Counted from the stretch's first letter, positions 1 to 5,595 are shown. The stretch: 9,012 nt of DNA from Candidatus Pacearchaeota archaeon (GCA_017609695.1 JAFCDM010000015.1:1-9012); one strand, 5' to 3'. A program made the numbers and translations. The notes: generated by a model from the sequence alone, not told the origin.

Positions 1-648
1 ACAAAACTCCTCTACATCACATTCTCCAGGAGCTTCCCTACAAACATCTGTTGAAGAATTATAAGCTTGTTCACAAGCCTGTGTTGTTGGATTACAAATA
101 CCATAACCACAATCTCCATTTAAATAAATACAATCACTATCTTGAGCACAAATACAAACTCCTTCCTCACAAGTTTGCTCACCTTCACAAGAACCACAAG
201 CTACTTCTACCCCACAATTATTTACTTTTGTTCCACAAACCCAATCCGCACAAGTTATAGGACTCTCCTCTGGAACACAAGCTTCACAAGTATCAACATT
301 CCATACCCCTCCAGCAGTTTCACAATCCTCCGCATTATTACATAAATCTAAATCATTAGAACAACTTAGTACTTCACAAGTTAAAGAATCCTCAGACCAA
401 AATGCACCCAAAACAGAACAATTCTCAGAAGTATCCACAGCACTTAAATCAAAACACTTTTCTCCTTCTTCATTATAATTATACCACCAACCCCCAGCTG
501 TTGCACAATCTATTGCATTCTCATATGTTCCTTCAAGTTCAGCAATAGCATATCCAGTAGGTGCAGGTTTAAGAACTAATAAAATTCCAGCTAGTGCTAC
601 AAACACTAAAACAATAAGACTATACTTCACTGCATCCTCTTTTTCCAT
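1..648 (-). CDS. Cys-rich membrane-anchored surface protein, N-terminal 216 residues (3' end beyond window)
   Basis: This frame is open from an ATG at 648 to the window edge, giving 216 residues with no stop, so the gene continues to the left. Residues 9-26 form one hydrophobic membrane segment after a short charged N-terminus. TGYAI follows at 31-35, a motif I associate with exported proteins of Woese-/Pacearchaeota. The rest (48-216) carries 24 cysteines and should be extracellular. Three imperfect repeats, at about 44-65, 73-91 and 105-121, share the pattern C-x3-G-(G/A)-x-W...C. Residues 133-165 resemble the CxxWxCG...CG.C....C....C modules of archaeal surface proteins. Residues 203-216 (VCREAPGECDVEEFC is 202-216) look like the start of a disintegrin-like CR..G.CD..E.C module. 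The function is unknown; adhesion or cell contact is only a guess. A TATA box lies about 26 bases upstream of the ATG, which supports this start. Confidence 0.85.
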   Translation of the reverse strand, partial: MEKEDAVKYSLIVLVFVALAGILLVLKPAPTGYAIAELEGTYENAIDCATAGGWWYNYNEEGEKCFDLSAVDTSENCSVLGAFWSEDSLTCEVLSCSNDLDLCNNAEDCETAGGVWNVDTCEACVPEESPITCADWVCGTKVNNCGVEVACGSCEGEQTCEEGVCICAQDSDCIYLNGDCGYGICNPTTQACEQAYNSSTDVCREAPGECDVEEFC

Positions 649-850
649 ATTAATTATAATACCATACCCTTTTTAAATATTTCTGTAAATTAAAATTCCT
701 AATTCAAAAACCTATTTAAAGGCTTTTAACCTAAAATAAACAAGATAAAAAGAAAATTACCAAGAGAGGAATACAAAAATAATAAAACACAATTACAAAA
801 AAGTAAACCATAAAACAACTAAAATAAAACTTACTCGTCTATAAAATTTA
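649..850. other. Gene-free A-rich stretch
   Basis: I see no credible reading frame or known RNA gene here. Apart from the minus-strand TATA box at 671-680, the stretch is purine- and A-rich on the plus strand. It holds one more TTTAAA at about 715-720, with nothing recognisable the proper distance away on either strand. Together with the hairpin region to its right it forms the 369-base gap between the two divergent genes. Confidence 0.5.
671..680 (-). promoter_or_regulatory. TATA box for the Cys-rich surface protein
   Basis: On the minus strand this reads ATATTTAAAA. The TTTAAA centre is about 26.5 bases upstream of the ATG at 648, so transcription would begin at or next to the start codon (leaderless mRNA). 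Confidence 0.6.
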
Positions 851-859
851 TTTATAAAT
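851..859 (+). promoter_or_regulatory. Candidate TATA box for a transcript starting near 881
   Basis: TTTATAAAT centred at about 854.5. With the 26-base box-to-start spacing seen at the other genes of this window, transcription would start at about 881, the first base of the GTGCC hairpin stem. It could drive either a small RNA or a leader of about 137 bases for the RNase Z gene. No better box lies at the leaderless distance from 1018. Confidence 0.45.
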
Positions 860-871
860 TATTAAAATCAA

Positions 872-928
872 AAAAACAATGTGCCACCACACACTAAGGT
901 GTGTGGTTTGTGACAGGCACTTGTTTTT
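872..928 (+). other. G+C-rich hairpin with flanking A/T tracts (small RNA, leader structure or terminator)
   Basis: GTGCC (881-885) pairs with GGCAC (916-920), and ACCACACAC (886-894) pairs with GTGTGTGGT (899-907) across the loop TAAG. That leaves an eight-base one-sided bulge, TTGTGACA (908-915). AAAAACAA (872-879) and TTGTTTTT (921-928) extend the inverted repeat, with one unpaired T at 880. The G+C-rich stem stands out in very A+T-rich DNA. A hairpin followed by a T tract on both strands looks like a bidirectional terminator. However, no gene ends here: both neighbours diverge from this gap. A short structured RNA starting at 881, or a leader structure for rnz, fits the context at least as well. 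Confidence 0.5.
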
Positions 929-992
929 AGGATGATCAGAAATTAAAAACAAGTAATTGCAAACACTTACTAAAGTAAATGGTTTTAATTTC
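920..992 (+). repeat. Two overlapping, mutually exclusive inverted repeats before RNase Z
   Basis: Pairing A joins CTTGTTTTTA (920-929) to TAAAAACAAG (944-953): ten perfect base pairs around a 14-base loop. Pairing B joins GAAATTAAAA (939-948) to TTTTAATTTC (983-992): ten pairs, extendable by C950-G982 with A949 bulged. Both use bases 944-948, so only one can form at a time. The 5' arm of pairing A is also the T tract that closes the hairpin at 872-928. The layout resembles a leader switch, but in such A+T-rich DNA some of this pairing could arise by chance. Confidence 0.4.
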
Positions 993-1017
993 CGACATAA
1001 TTAAACATAAAACAAAA

Positions 1018-1914
1018 ATGGAAATCCCAATAACTTTTTTAGGAACAAGCCAAGCTATTCCAACGAAAACAAGAAATCATACTGCGATATTATTACAATA
1101 TAAAAATGAAAATATTTTAATAGATTGTGGGGAAGGAACTCAAAGACAATTTAGAATAGCTAAAATTAATCCTTGCAAATTAACAAGAATTTTAATTACT
1201 CACTGGCATGGAGATCATGTATTAGGATTGCCAGGATTATTTCAAACTCTTGCATTAAATAAATATAAAAAAACTCTTCATATTTATGGTCCAAAAAAAA
1301 CAAAAAAATTCATACAAGAAATAACTAAAATCTTTCTCCCAATATCAAGATTAAAAATAAAGGTTCACGAAGTCGAAGGCAAATTCCTTAAAACCCCTGA
1401 TTTTGAAATTTCAGCATTACCCCTTAAACATGGTTGTCCTTGTAATGGATATGTATTCAAAGAAAAACAAAAATTAAGAATTGATAAAAATAAATTAATA
1501 AAACTAAAAATAAAAGATAAAACAAAAATAGCTCAACTAGCAAAAGGAAAAACAATTAAAATAAATAAAAAAATAATCAAACCATCTCAATTAACTTATA
1601 AACAAAAAAGTAGAAAAATTGCTTTTATTTTAGACACTAAAATTTGTTCTAATATAAACAAACTTGCAAAAGATTCTGAACTCTTAATCTTAGAAGCAAC
1701 TTATTCTAAAAAAGAATCTGCTCTTGCAAAAAAATATGGACATCTGAGTACAGAACAAGCAGCACAAATAGCAAAAAAAGCAAAAGCAAAACAATTAATT
1801 CTAACCCATATAAGCCAAAGATATGAATATAAAGAAAAATCATTATTAAAAGAAGCAAAAAAAATCTTTCCTAACACAAGAATTGCAGAAGATTTTATGA
1901 AGGTTGAAGTTTAG
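1018..1914 (+). CDS. rnz: Ribonuclease Z (tRNA 3' endonuclease)
   Basis: RNase Z cuts tRNA precursors just after the discriminator base so that CCA can be added. The 298-residue protein is a metallo-beta-lactamase-fold enzyme of ordinary length. Its N-terminus, ITFLGTSQAIPTKTRN, is typical of the family. The zinc motif HWHGDH is at 62-67. H138 (LKHGCPCNGY), the Asp of FILDTK, H242 (YGHLSTEQA) and H264 (LTHISQRY) supply the remaining expected metal and active-site positions. I chose the ATG at 1018 because it places the family motif at residue 5; an in-frame ATG at 979 would add 13 residues with no family counterpart. No Shine-Dalgarno sequence precedes it, and the upstream DNA can form alternative hairpins. 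The last 20 bases overlap the convergent small gene to the right. The window's tRNA-Leu lacks an encoded CCA, which fits a need for this enzyme. Confidence 0.96.
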   Translation: MEIPITFLGTSQAIPTKTRNHTAILLQYKNENILIDCGEGTQRQFRIAKINPCKLTRILITHWHGDHVLGLPGLFQTLALNKYKKTLHIYGPKKTKKFIQEITKIFLPISRLKIKVHEVEGKFLKTPDFEISALPLKHGCPCNGYVFKEKQKLRIDKNKLIKLKIKDKTKIAQLAKGKTIKINKKIIKPSQLTYKQKSRKIAFILDTKICSNINKLAKDSELLILEATYSKKESALAKKYGHLSTEQAAQIAKKAKAKQLILTHISQRYEYKEKSLLKEAKKIFPNTRIAEDFMKVEV

Positions 1915-2095
1915 AATCATTCTGATAAGAAATTTTATATCCAGATAAATCCTTTAATTCATAAAATTCACATTTAGGCCCTAAACACATACCTTTCTTT
2001 TCTAGAACCCAACAGCCAGAACAATCAATATTAGCAAAATTAAGGCAACTATTACTAAAAATTCCATGCAAATTAAATTCTAAACTTTCTTCCAT
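1895..2095 (-). CDS. Small Cys-rich protein of unknown function
   Basis: I do not recognise this 66-residue protein. It has five cysteines spaced C17-x7-C25-x2-C28-x8-C37-x4-C42 (DCSGCWVLEKKGMCLGPKC is 24-42), which suggests a small metal-binding or Fe-S fold. No membrane segment is visible. Two starts compete. The ATG at 2095 has a TATA box 25.5 bases upstream, the same geometry as the other first genes, so it is chosen here. The frame is also open up to 2149, just after an in-frame stop. There a TTG codon and a GGAGG (2143-2147) occur, and the nearest in-frame codon at normal Shine-Dalgarno spacing is ATT. The gene lies downstream of the Sm-like gene and overlaps rnz tail to tail by 20 bases. 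Because it is short and unrecognised, its reality is uncertain. Confidence 0.5.
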   Translation of the reverse strand: MEESLEFNLHGIFSNSCLNFANIDCSGCWVLEKKGMCLGPKCEFYELKDLSGYKISYQNDSKLQPS

Positions 2096-2116
2096 AAACC
2101 CATAAAAAAAATAGCC

Positions 2117-2124
2117 TTTTAAAT
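2117..2124 (-). promoter_or_regulatory. TATA box for the small Cys-rich gene
   Basis: ATTTAAAA on the minus strand, centred 25.5 bases upstream of the ATG at 2095. This is the main evidence for the shorter start. Confidence 0.45.
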
Positions 2125-2214
2125 CTTTCCAAATCTCACAAACCTCCAACTAATATTAATCTTTTAAGAATTTCAACTGTGTGAATCTAAACAAGTCAAA
2201 CACTCAAATTCTCT

Positions 2215-2457
2215 CTATTTAACCACATTTGCAGGAGAAATAAAAATTATTGTATCTCCCCTTAAAAAAGTCAATCCAAGACTTCTTTTATTTTCCCCGT
2301 CAACAATCTCTTTTGCATTATTCAATACAATATTAATATGTATATCAAACGCAAGCAAAGTTCCAACCATTTGCTTATTGTTTTTCAATTGAATCAACAC
2401 TTCTTTGCCTTTAGCATTGTTCAACACATCTAGTGGTCTTTCAATTCCATCAACCAT
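2215..2457 (-). CDS. Archaeal Sm-like (LSm/SmAP) RNA-binding protein
   Basis: LSm proteins assemble into rings, heptamers in archaea, that bind U-rich RNA. The 80-residue protein is a bare Sm fold of normal archaeal size. The Sm1 motif spans about 17-50, with FDIHIN at 37-42 placing D38, H40 and N42 in the RNA-contacting loop (family form D-x-H-(M/I)-N). The Sm2 motif FLRGD is at 64-68, followed by a beta strand (TIIFISP). The N-terminal RPLDVL helix is also typical. The ATG at 2457 has a TATA box 26.5 bases upstream, so the message is probably leaderless. In many archaea an LSm gene is followed by ribosomal protein L37e. Here the next gene instead encodes an unrelated small Cys-rich protein. 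Confidence 0.95.
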   Translation of the reverse strand: MVDGIERPLDVLNNAKGKEVLIQLKNNKQMVGTLLAFDIHINIVLNNAKEIVDGENKRSLGLTFLRGDTIIFISPANVVK

Positions 2458-2478
2458 AAAAACTTTTTGTATGTAAAG

Positions 2479-2487
2479 TTTTTAAAT
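2479..2487 (-). promoter_or_regulatory. TATA box for the Sm-like gene
   Basis: ATTTAAAAA on the minus strand, centred about 26.5 bases upstream of the ATG at 2457, in the 52-base gap after the preceding gene. The Sm-like gene can therefore be transcribed from its own leaderless start. Confidence 0.65.
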
Positions 2488-2509
2488 CTTTGTGTAATAA
2501 GAAATAAAA

Positions 2510-2713
2510 TTAATCTTTAAGACTACCTTCTAAACTCAAATTATGTTCCTCACAAATTCTTTCTGCTAAACGAATAGAAGTTACTTCTGTAATAATTTGT
2601 CCAAGCCCCCTTTTATCTGATCGCTTAAATTTTTCCTGACACCCATAATTTTTACACTCATATTTTCCATGCCCCTTCCTCCTCTTAAAAACCACAACAT
2701 ATTCTCTTGCCAT
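2510..2713 (-). CDS. Small basic, possibly zinc-binding protein of unknown function
   Basis: This 67-residue protein is not one I can name. The N-terminus is basic (FKRRKGHGKYEC). Possible metal ligands are C20, C25, C54 and H57, in C-x4-C and C-x2-H pairs, with a helix-like stretch (about 43-58) between and around the second pair. The basic charge and the location between the Sm-like gene and S8e suggest RNA or ribosome binding, but that is inference. It is not L37e: it lacks that protein's paired CxxC motifs. The ATG at 2713 is preferred to the TTG immediately before it. A weaker TATA-like sequence lies about 27 bases upstream. It diverges from S8e and precedes the Sm-like gene by 52 bases. 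Confidence 0.7.
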   Translation of the reverse strand: MAREYVVVFKRRKGHGKYECKNYGCQEKFKRSDKRGLGQIITEVTSIRLAERICEEHNLSLEGSLKD

Positions 2714-2735
2714 CAATAATCCTAACTACACCCCC

Positions 2736-2745
2736 TAATAAATAT
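2736..2745 (-). promoter_or_regulatory. Probable TATA box for the 67-residue gene
   Basis: ATATTTATTA on the minus strand, centred about 27.5 bases upstream of the ATG at 2713. The position is right, but the sequence departs from the TTTAAA form used by its neighbours. Confidence 0.4.
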
Positions 2746-2779
2746 GACTACAGTAAACTATATTAATAATTTAAATTTC

Positions 2780-2799
2780 TTATATCTTATTATATCTTA
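2780..2799. repeat. Tandem duplication of a 10-base A+T-rich unit
   Basis: TTATATCTTA occurs twice with no gap (2780-2789 and 2790-2799), in the divergent promoter region between the 67-residue gene and S8e. It could be a regulator site or simply slippage in A+T-rich DNA. Confidence 0.45.
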
Positions 2800-2884
2800 A
2801 AGTTATGCCATTGCTTATCAAACTTTTTCATATTTTATATTATTAGTTTCTTTCCCTATAAACCAAGAACTCCTAAAAACAGAA

Positions 2885-2895
2885 ACCTTTAAATA
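2885..2895 (+). promoter_or_regulatory. TATA box with upstream ACC element for S8e
   Basis: ACCTTTAAATA, with TTTAAA centred 26.5 bases upstream of the ATG at 2917, implying a leaderless message. The AAACC before the box sits where the TFB recognition element belongs. The same AACC-box arrangement occurs before the TFB gene. Confidence 0.65.
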
Positions 2896-2916
2896 CAAAT
2901 TTTTCTAAAATTCCCT

Positions 2917-3285
2917 ATGAAGAAAGGAAGAAAAATAACCGGCGGGAAATATAAAAAATTTTCAAAAAGAAAAAAACATTCTATTAAAGGATATATTAAG
3001 AAAGTTAAAATCGGAGAAACAAAACAAAAAACAATGAGAGTAAAAGGAGGAAACAAAAAAATCTCTTTACTTTCAGCAAATATTATAAATTTAATAAACC
3101 CTGAAACAAAAAAAGCTAAAAAAGCTAAAATAACAAATGTATTAGAAACTCCAAGTAATCGTTTCTTAGCAAGACAAAATATTCTTATTAAAGGAGCTGT
3201 AATTGAAACAGAATTAGGAAAAGCAAAAATAACAAATCGTCCTTCTCAAGAAGGAATGGTGCAAGGTGTTTTAGTAAAAGAATGA
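2917..3285 (+). CDS. rps8e: Small-subunit ribosomal protein S8e
   Basis: S8e is a structural protein of the archaeal and eukaryotic 30S/40S subunit. The 122-residue protein aligns by eye along the archaeal family's full length. Markers are KITGGKYKK near the N-terminus, MRVKGGNKKI in the middle, the ETPSNRFLARQNILIKGAVI block, and the C-terminal ELGKAKITNRPSQEG. Its N-terminus is a few residues shorter than the usual form, which has a WQGRS-like start; the protein begins directly at KKGRKITGG. The Lys-rich composition suits rRNA binding. The start is fixed by a TATA box at the leaderless distance. It is followed by 138 bases before the next gene, so it is probably transcribed alone. Confidence 0.95.
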   Translation: MKKGRKITGGKYKKFSKRKKHSIKGYIKKVKIGETKQKTMRVKGGNKKISLLSANIINLINPETKKAKKAKITNVLETPSNRFLARQNILIKGAVIETELGKAKITNRPSQEGMVQGVLVKE

Positions 3286-3354
3286 TTTTAAGTAAGTCTA
3301 TTAATTATAAAGAATAGATAAAAAGGAAGGGGTTTATTAAAAAACAAAAAGAAA

Positions 3355-3370
3355 AGGTTTAAAAAAACCT
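3355..3370. repeat. Short inverted repeat between S8e and the 129-residue gene
   Basis: AGGTTT (3355-3360) and AAACCT (3365-3370) flank AAAA. The repeat contains a TTTAAAA that could also act as a TATA element. It could be a protein-binding palindrome or a weak hairpin. Its role is not clear. Confidence 0.35.
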
Positions 3371-3373
3371 AAA

Positions 3374-3386
3374 TTCATATATTTTT
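3374..3386 (+). promoter_or_regulatory. Possible TATA box for the 129-residue gene
   Basis: TTCATATATTTTT, centred near 3381, would place transcription start near 3407 and give a leader of about 16 bases before the ATG at 3424. This differs from the leaderless pattern of the neighbours and is the least certain box listed. Confidence 0.3.
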
Positions 3387-3423
3387 AACCTAAAAGGGAA
3401 AGAGTTCTGATTAAATATTGAAA

Positions 3424-3813
3424 ATGGGAAAATATAAACCAAGATATGATGATTTAAGTAAAGTATCTGATATTCCAACTTTAACTGGCAAAACTTCAAG
3501 AAACCTTGTTGAAATTGAAGAATCATCTCAAAGGGCTGTTGCAGAAAGCCCTGAATGGTTACTTGCAAGAAAAACTAATTCTGTTCATGGAAAGGCAGGT
3601 AGATATGATTCTAAACCAGAATTAGAAAGATTAGGATTTAAGGTTTTGGATGGACCTGATGACCTTTTTTATAGTGTTAAAGCTCCAGAAGGATGGGATA
3701 AATCAACAAAAGGACTTTGGACAACAGTTATTGATAGTAAAGGTGAAGAAAGAATAATTCAATTTTTTAAAGGGGCACTTTATGATAGGGAAGCTTTCTT
3801 AAACATAAAATAA
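3424..3813 (+). CDS. Conserved-looking protein of unknown function (129 residues)
   Basis: I cannot name this family with certainty. The protein is soluble with no membrane segment. The N-terminal half (1-65) is polar. It includes EWLLARK (44-50) and a KAGRYDSKPE stretch (57-66). The C-terminal half is compact and aromatic: GPDDLFYSVKAPEGW (77-91), GLWTTVIDSKGEERIIQFFK (97-116), ALYDREAFLNI (118-128). The order 'PEGW...W..V.D..G..RI..F.K.A.YDR.AF' resembles a small domain I recall from uncharacterised phage and bacterial proteins, but that is memory without a search. The ATG at 3424 is preferred to an in-frame TTG at 3418. G use is noticeably higher here than in rnz or S8e, which may hint at a different history. 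It lies alone between S8e and TFB. Confidence 0.8.
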   Translation: MGKYKPRYDDLSKVSDIPTLTGKTSRNLVEIEESSQRAVAESPEWLLARKTNSVHGKAGRYDSKPELERLGFKVLDGPDDLFYSVKAPEGWDKSTKGLWTTVIDSKGEERIIQFFKGALYDREAFLNIK

Positions 3814-3871
3814 AGATTAAAATTCCTGCACAAAAAGTCATCTATTTTTTCAACAAACCCACACCACCCAA

Positions 3872-3926
3872 AACCTTTATAAACATTTCCCCATAACCTT
3901 TATAAAGATTACTAAACCTTTTAAAA
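3872..3926 (+). promoter_or_regulatory. TFB promoter with three copies of an AACC-TATA element
   Basis: AACCTTTATAAA occurs at 3872-3883 and again, identical, at 3895-3906. A third, diverged copy (AACCTTTTAAAA) is at 3915-3926. The middle copy is centred about 28 bases before the ATG at 3931 and is the likely core promoter for a leaderless message. The first copy would start transcription near 3906. The third is too close to the ATG to serve this gene. Repeated TFB recognition element plus TATA units in front of the TFB gene suggest competition or autoregulation by TFB/TBP. Confidence 0.6.
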
Positions 3927-3930
3927 TAAA

Positions 3931-4866
3931 ATGTCAGATGTTAAAAGATGCCCAGAATGTAATGGAATCAACTTAACCTGGGATGAACAACGTGGAGAAG
4001 TTTTCTGTAATGATTGTGGGACTATTGTAGAAGAAAAAATGGTAGATGCTTCACAAGAACTTCAAGGAAGTTTCGATTCTGGAGAGAAAAAAGGACGAGG
4101 AGGAGCACCATTATCAATGCAAAAGTTTGATAAAGGACTTACTACAAATGTAGGAGAAATCTCAGATATTTACAGATTAGATTCAGGAGCAACAAGAAAA
4201 TTCTTGAGATTAAAAAAATGGCAAGAAAGAGTTTCCACATCTATAGAAAGAAACCTAAGACTTGCAATGGCAGAATTAAGAAGAGTGGCTTCTTTCCTTA
4301 ATTTACCAGAAGTTGTAAAAGATGAAGCATCAAGAATCTATCAATTTGTCTTACAAAGAGGACTTGTAAGAGGAAGAAGCATGGAATCAGTAATCGCAGC
4401 ATGTATTTATGCAGCTTGTAGAAGTTATAATATCCCAAGAACTTTAGATGAAATATCTTCTGCCTCAGATGTTGAAAGAAAAGAAATAGGAAGAACTTAT
4501 AGATTTATAATTAGAAAATTAGGAATCAAAGTAACTCCAAGTTCACCAAAAGATTACATAAATAGATTTGCATCTGTTTTAAAACTCTCTCCAAAAACTC
4601 AAAACGAAGCACTTAAAATATTAAAAAAAGCAGAAGGCTCAGAATTAACTTCAGGAAGAGGCCCAGCAGGAATTGCTGCAGCAGGACTATATGTTTCTGC
4701 TTTGCTTAATAGTGAGAAAAAAACACAAAGAGAAGTTGCAGATGTTGCAGGAATTACAGAAGTAACTATCAGAAATAGATACAAAGAACTTTTAGAAAAA
4801 TTAGGGCTTGAAGAAAAACTAAAAGTTAAAGAAGCTGAAGAAAAAGCAAAAAAGAAAAAAGAATAA
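3931..4866 (+). CDS. tfb: Transcription initiation factor B (TFB)
   Basis: TFB bridges TBP-bound TATA DNA and RNA polymerase in archaeal transcription initiation. The 311-residue protein has the full family layout. The N-terminal zinc ribbon uses C7, C10, C26 and C29 (CPEC...CNDC). A linker (B-reader/B-linker region) spans about 35-105. Two cyclin-like repeats follow, at about 110-195 and 205-290. The second repeat ends in a helix-turn-helix, TQREVADVAGITEVTIRNRY, which contacts the recognition element upstream of TATA. The tail after about 292 is a charged Lys/Glu run. No key residue appears to be missing. The gene has its own promoter with repeated TATA elements, and the membrane-protein gene follows after only 19 bases, so the two are probably co-transcribed. 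Confidence 0.97.
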   Translation: MSDVKRCPECNGINLTWDEQRGEVFCNDCGTIVEEKMVDASQELQGSFDSGEKKGRGGAPLSMQKFDKGLTTNVGEISDIYRLDSGATRKFLRLKKWQERVSTSIERNLRLAMAELRRVASFLNLPEVVKDEASRIYQFVLQRGLVRGRSMESVIAACIYAACRSYNIPRTLDEISSASDVERKEIGRTYRFIIRKLGIKVTPSSPKDYINRFASVLKLSPKTQNEALKILKKAEGSELTSGRGPAGIAAAGLYVSALLNSEKKTQREVADVAGITEVTIRNRYKELLEKLGLEEKLKVKEAEEKAKKKKE

Positions 4867-4885
4867 ATTCTAAAAAAGCGTGAAA

Positions 4886-5524
4886 ATGCAAAGAAACAGA
4901 AATTTAAAAATATGGATATCTAATGTATTTAAAGTATTAATCATAACAGCTGCAATTTATTCCATATACAGACAAGCTTGGCTTAATCTATTAATCTCAA
5001 TTGCAACCTTCTTTTTAATATATTTGCCCTCCATCTTAGAAAAAAAATTAAAAATTGATTATCCAGAAGAATTTGAAATATTAATAATTATATTTATTTT
5101 TGCATCATTATTTTTAGGTGAAATCAGTTATTTTTACTTAAAATTCTGGTGGTGGGATGTAGTAATGCATGGTTTATCTGGATTAATAATTGCAACTTTT
5201 GCATTATCCTTAGTTTATATTTTAAATAGAGAGAGAAAAATCAAACTCAACCCTTGTTTCATTGCATTATTTACATTTAGTTTTGCATTAGCTTTAGGAA
5301 GTATATGGGAAATATTTGAATTTGGAATGGACCAATTTTTTGGACTTAATATGCAAAAATCAGGTTTAGTAGACACAATGTGGGATTTAGTATTAGATTC
5401 TTTAGGGGCATTATTTATCTCATTAATAGGATTCTTACATCTTAAAGGAAAATTAAAAATCCTTAACAAAATAGAAAAAGAATTTGTAGATGTAAATAAA
5501 ATTCTTTATGGAAAAGAAGATTAA
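4886..5524 (+). CDS. YjdF/DUF2238-like multi-pass membrane protein
   Basis: This 212-residue integral membrane protein has about six hydrophobic segments (roughly 15-31, 33-50, 65-84, 90-112, 125-145, 170-190). Polar residues embedded between them match the pattern I recall for the YjdF/DUF2238 family: WWWD and VMHGLSG before the fourth segment, then GSIWEIFEF and GLVDTMWDLVLDSLGA later. These Asp, His and Glu residues could form a metal or substrate site facing the membrane. The biochemical role of the family is not known to me. The ATG at 4886 is preferred to a GTG two codons earlier; neither has a clear Shine-Dalgarno sequence. It follows tfb by 19 bases with no TATA box between, so it should be read from the tfb promoter. 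Confidence 0.85.
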   Translation: MQRNRNLKIWISNVFKVLIITAAIYSIYRQAWLNLLISIATFFLIYLPSILEKKLKIDYPEEFEILIIIFIFASLFLGEISYFYLKFWWWDVVMHGLSGLIIATFALSLVYILNRERKIKLNPCFIALFTFSFALALGSIWEIFEFGMDQFFGLNMQKSGLVDTMWDLVLDSLGALFISLIGFLHLKGKLKILNKIEKEFVDVNKILYGKED

Positions 5525-5562
5525 AAAAATAAATTTAATTTTCAATACACCTCAAAAAACAA

Positions 5563-5574
5563 TATATTTAAAAA
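5563..5574 (+). promoter_or_regulatory. TATA box for the short membrane coiled-coil gene
   Basis: TATATTTAAAAA, centred 26.5 bases upstream of the ATG at 5596, in the gap after the membrane-protein gene. It indicates a separate leaderless transcription unit. Confidence 0.65.
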
Positions 5575-5595
5575 CAAAAAAGATTTAATAAAAAC

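Noticed and set aside
51..345. Plus-strand open frames (69 and 67 residues)
   Set aside because: They are low-complexity His/Asn/Leu- or Thr/Ser-rich frames lying antisense to the Cys-rich surface protein, which has a promoter and clear protein features.
925..945. C/D-box guide RNA suggested by GATGATCAGA
   Set aside because: The C box is imperfect and no CTGA D boxes sit at suitable distances.
979..1017. Earlier ATG start for RNase Z
   Set aside because: It would add 13 residues before the family's normal N-terminus and lacks a TATA box at the leaderless distance or a Shine-Dalgarno sequence.
2510..2713. Ribosomal protein L37e
   Set aside because: The position next to LSm invited this call, but L37e has two CxxC pairs and a different sequence; only C-x4-C and C-x2-H are present here.
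3355..3370. S8e transcription terminator
   Set aside because: The palindrome is short, A+T-rich and about 70 bases after the stop codon, with no T tract following it on the S8e strand.
3418..3423. TTG start for the 129-residue protein
   Set aside because: An ATG follows two codons later, and nothing favours the TTG.
3359..3568. Minus-strand 69-residue frame
   Set aside because: It is antisense to the 129-residue gene, Phe/Gln-rich low complexity, and has no promoter.
4599..4784. Minus-strand 61-residue frame
   Set aside because: It lies wholly antisense within the second cyclin repeat of TFB.
5215..5469. Minus-strand 84-residue frame
   Set aside because: It is antisense to the conserved membrane-protein motifs (IWEIFEF, VDTMWD), which establish the plus-strand gene.
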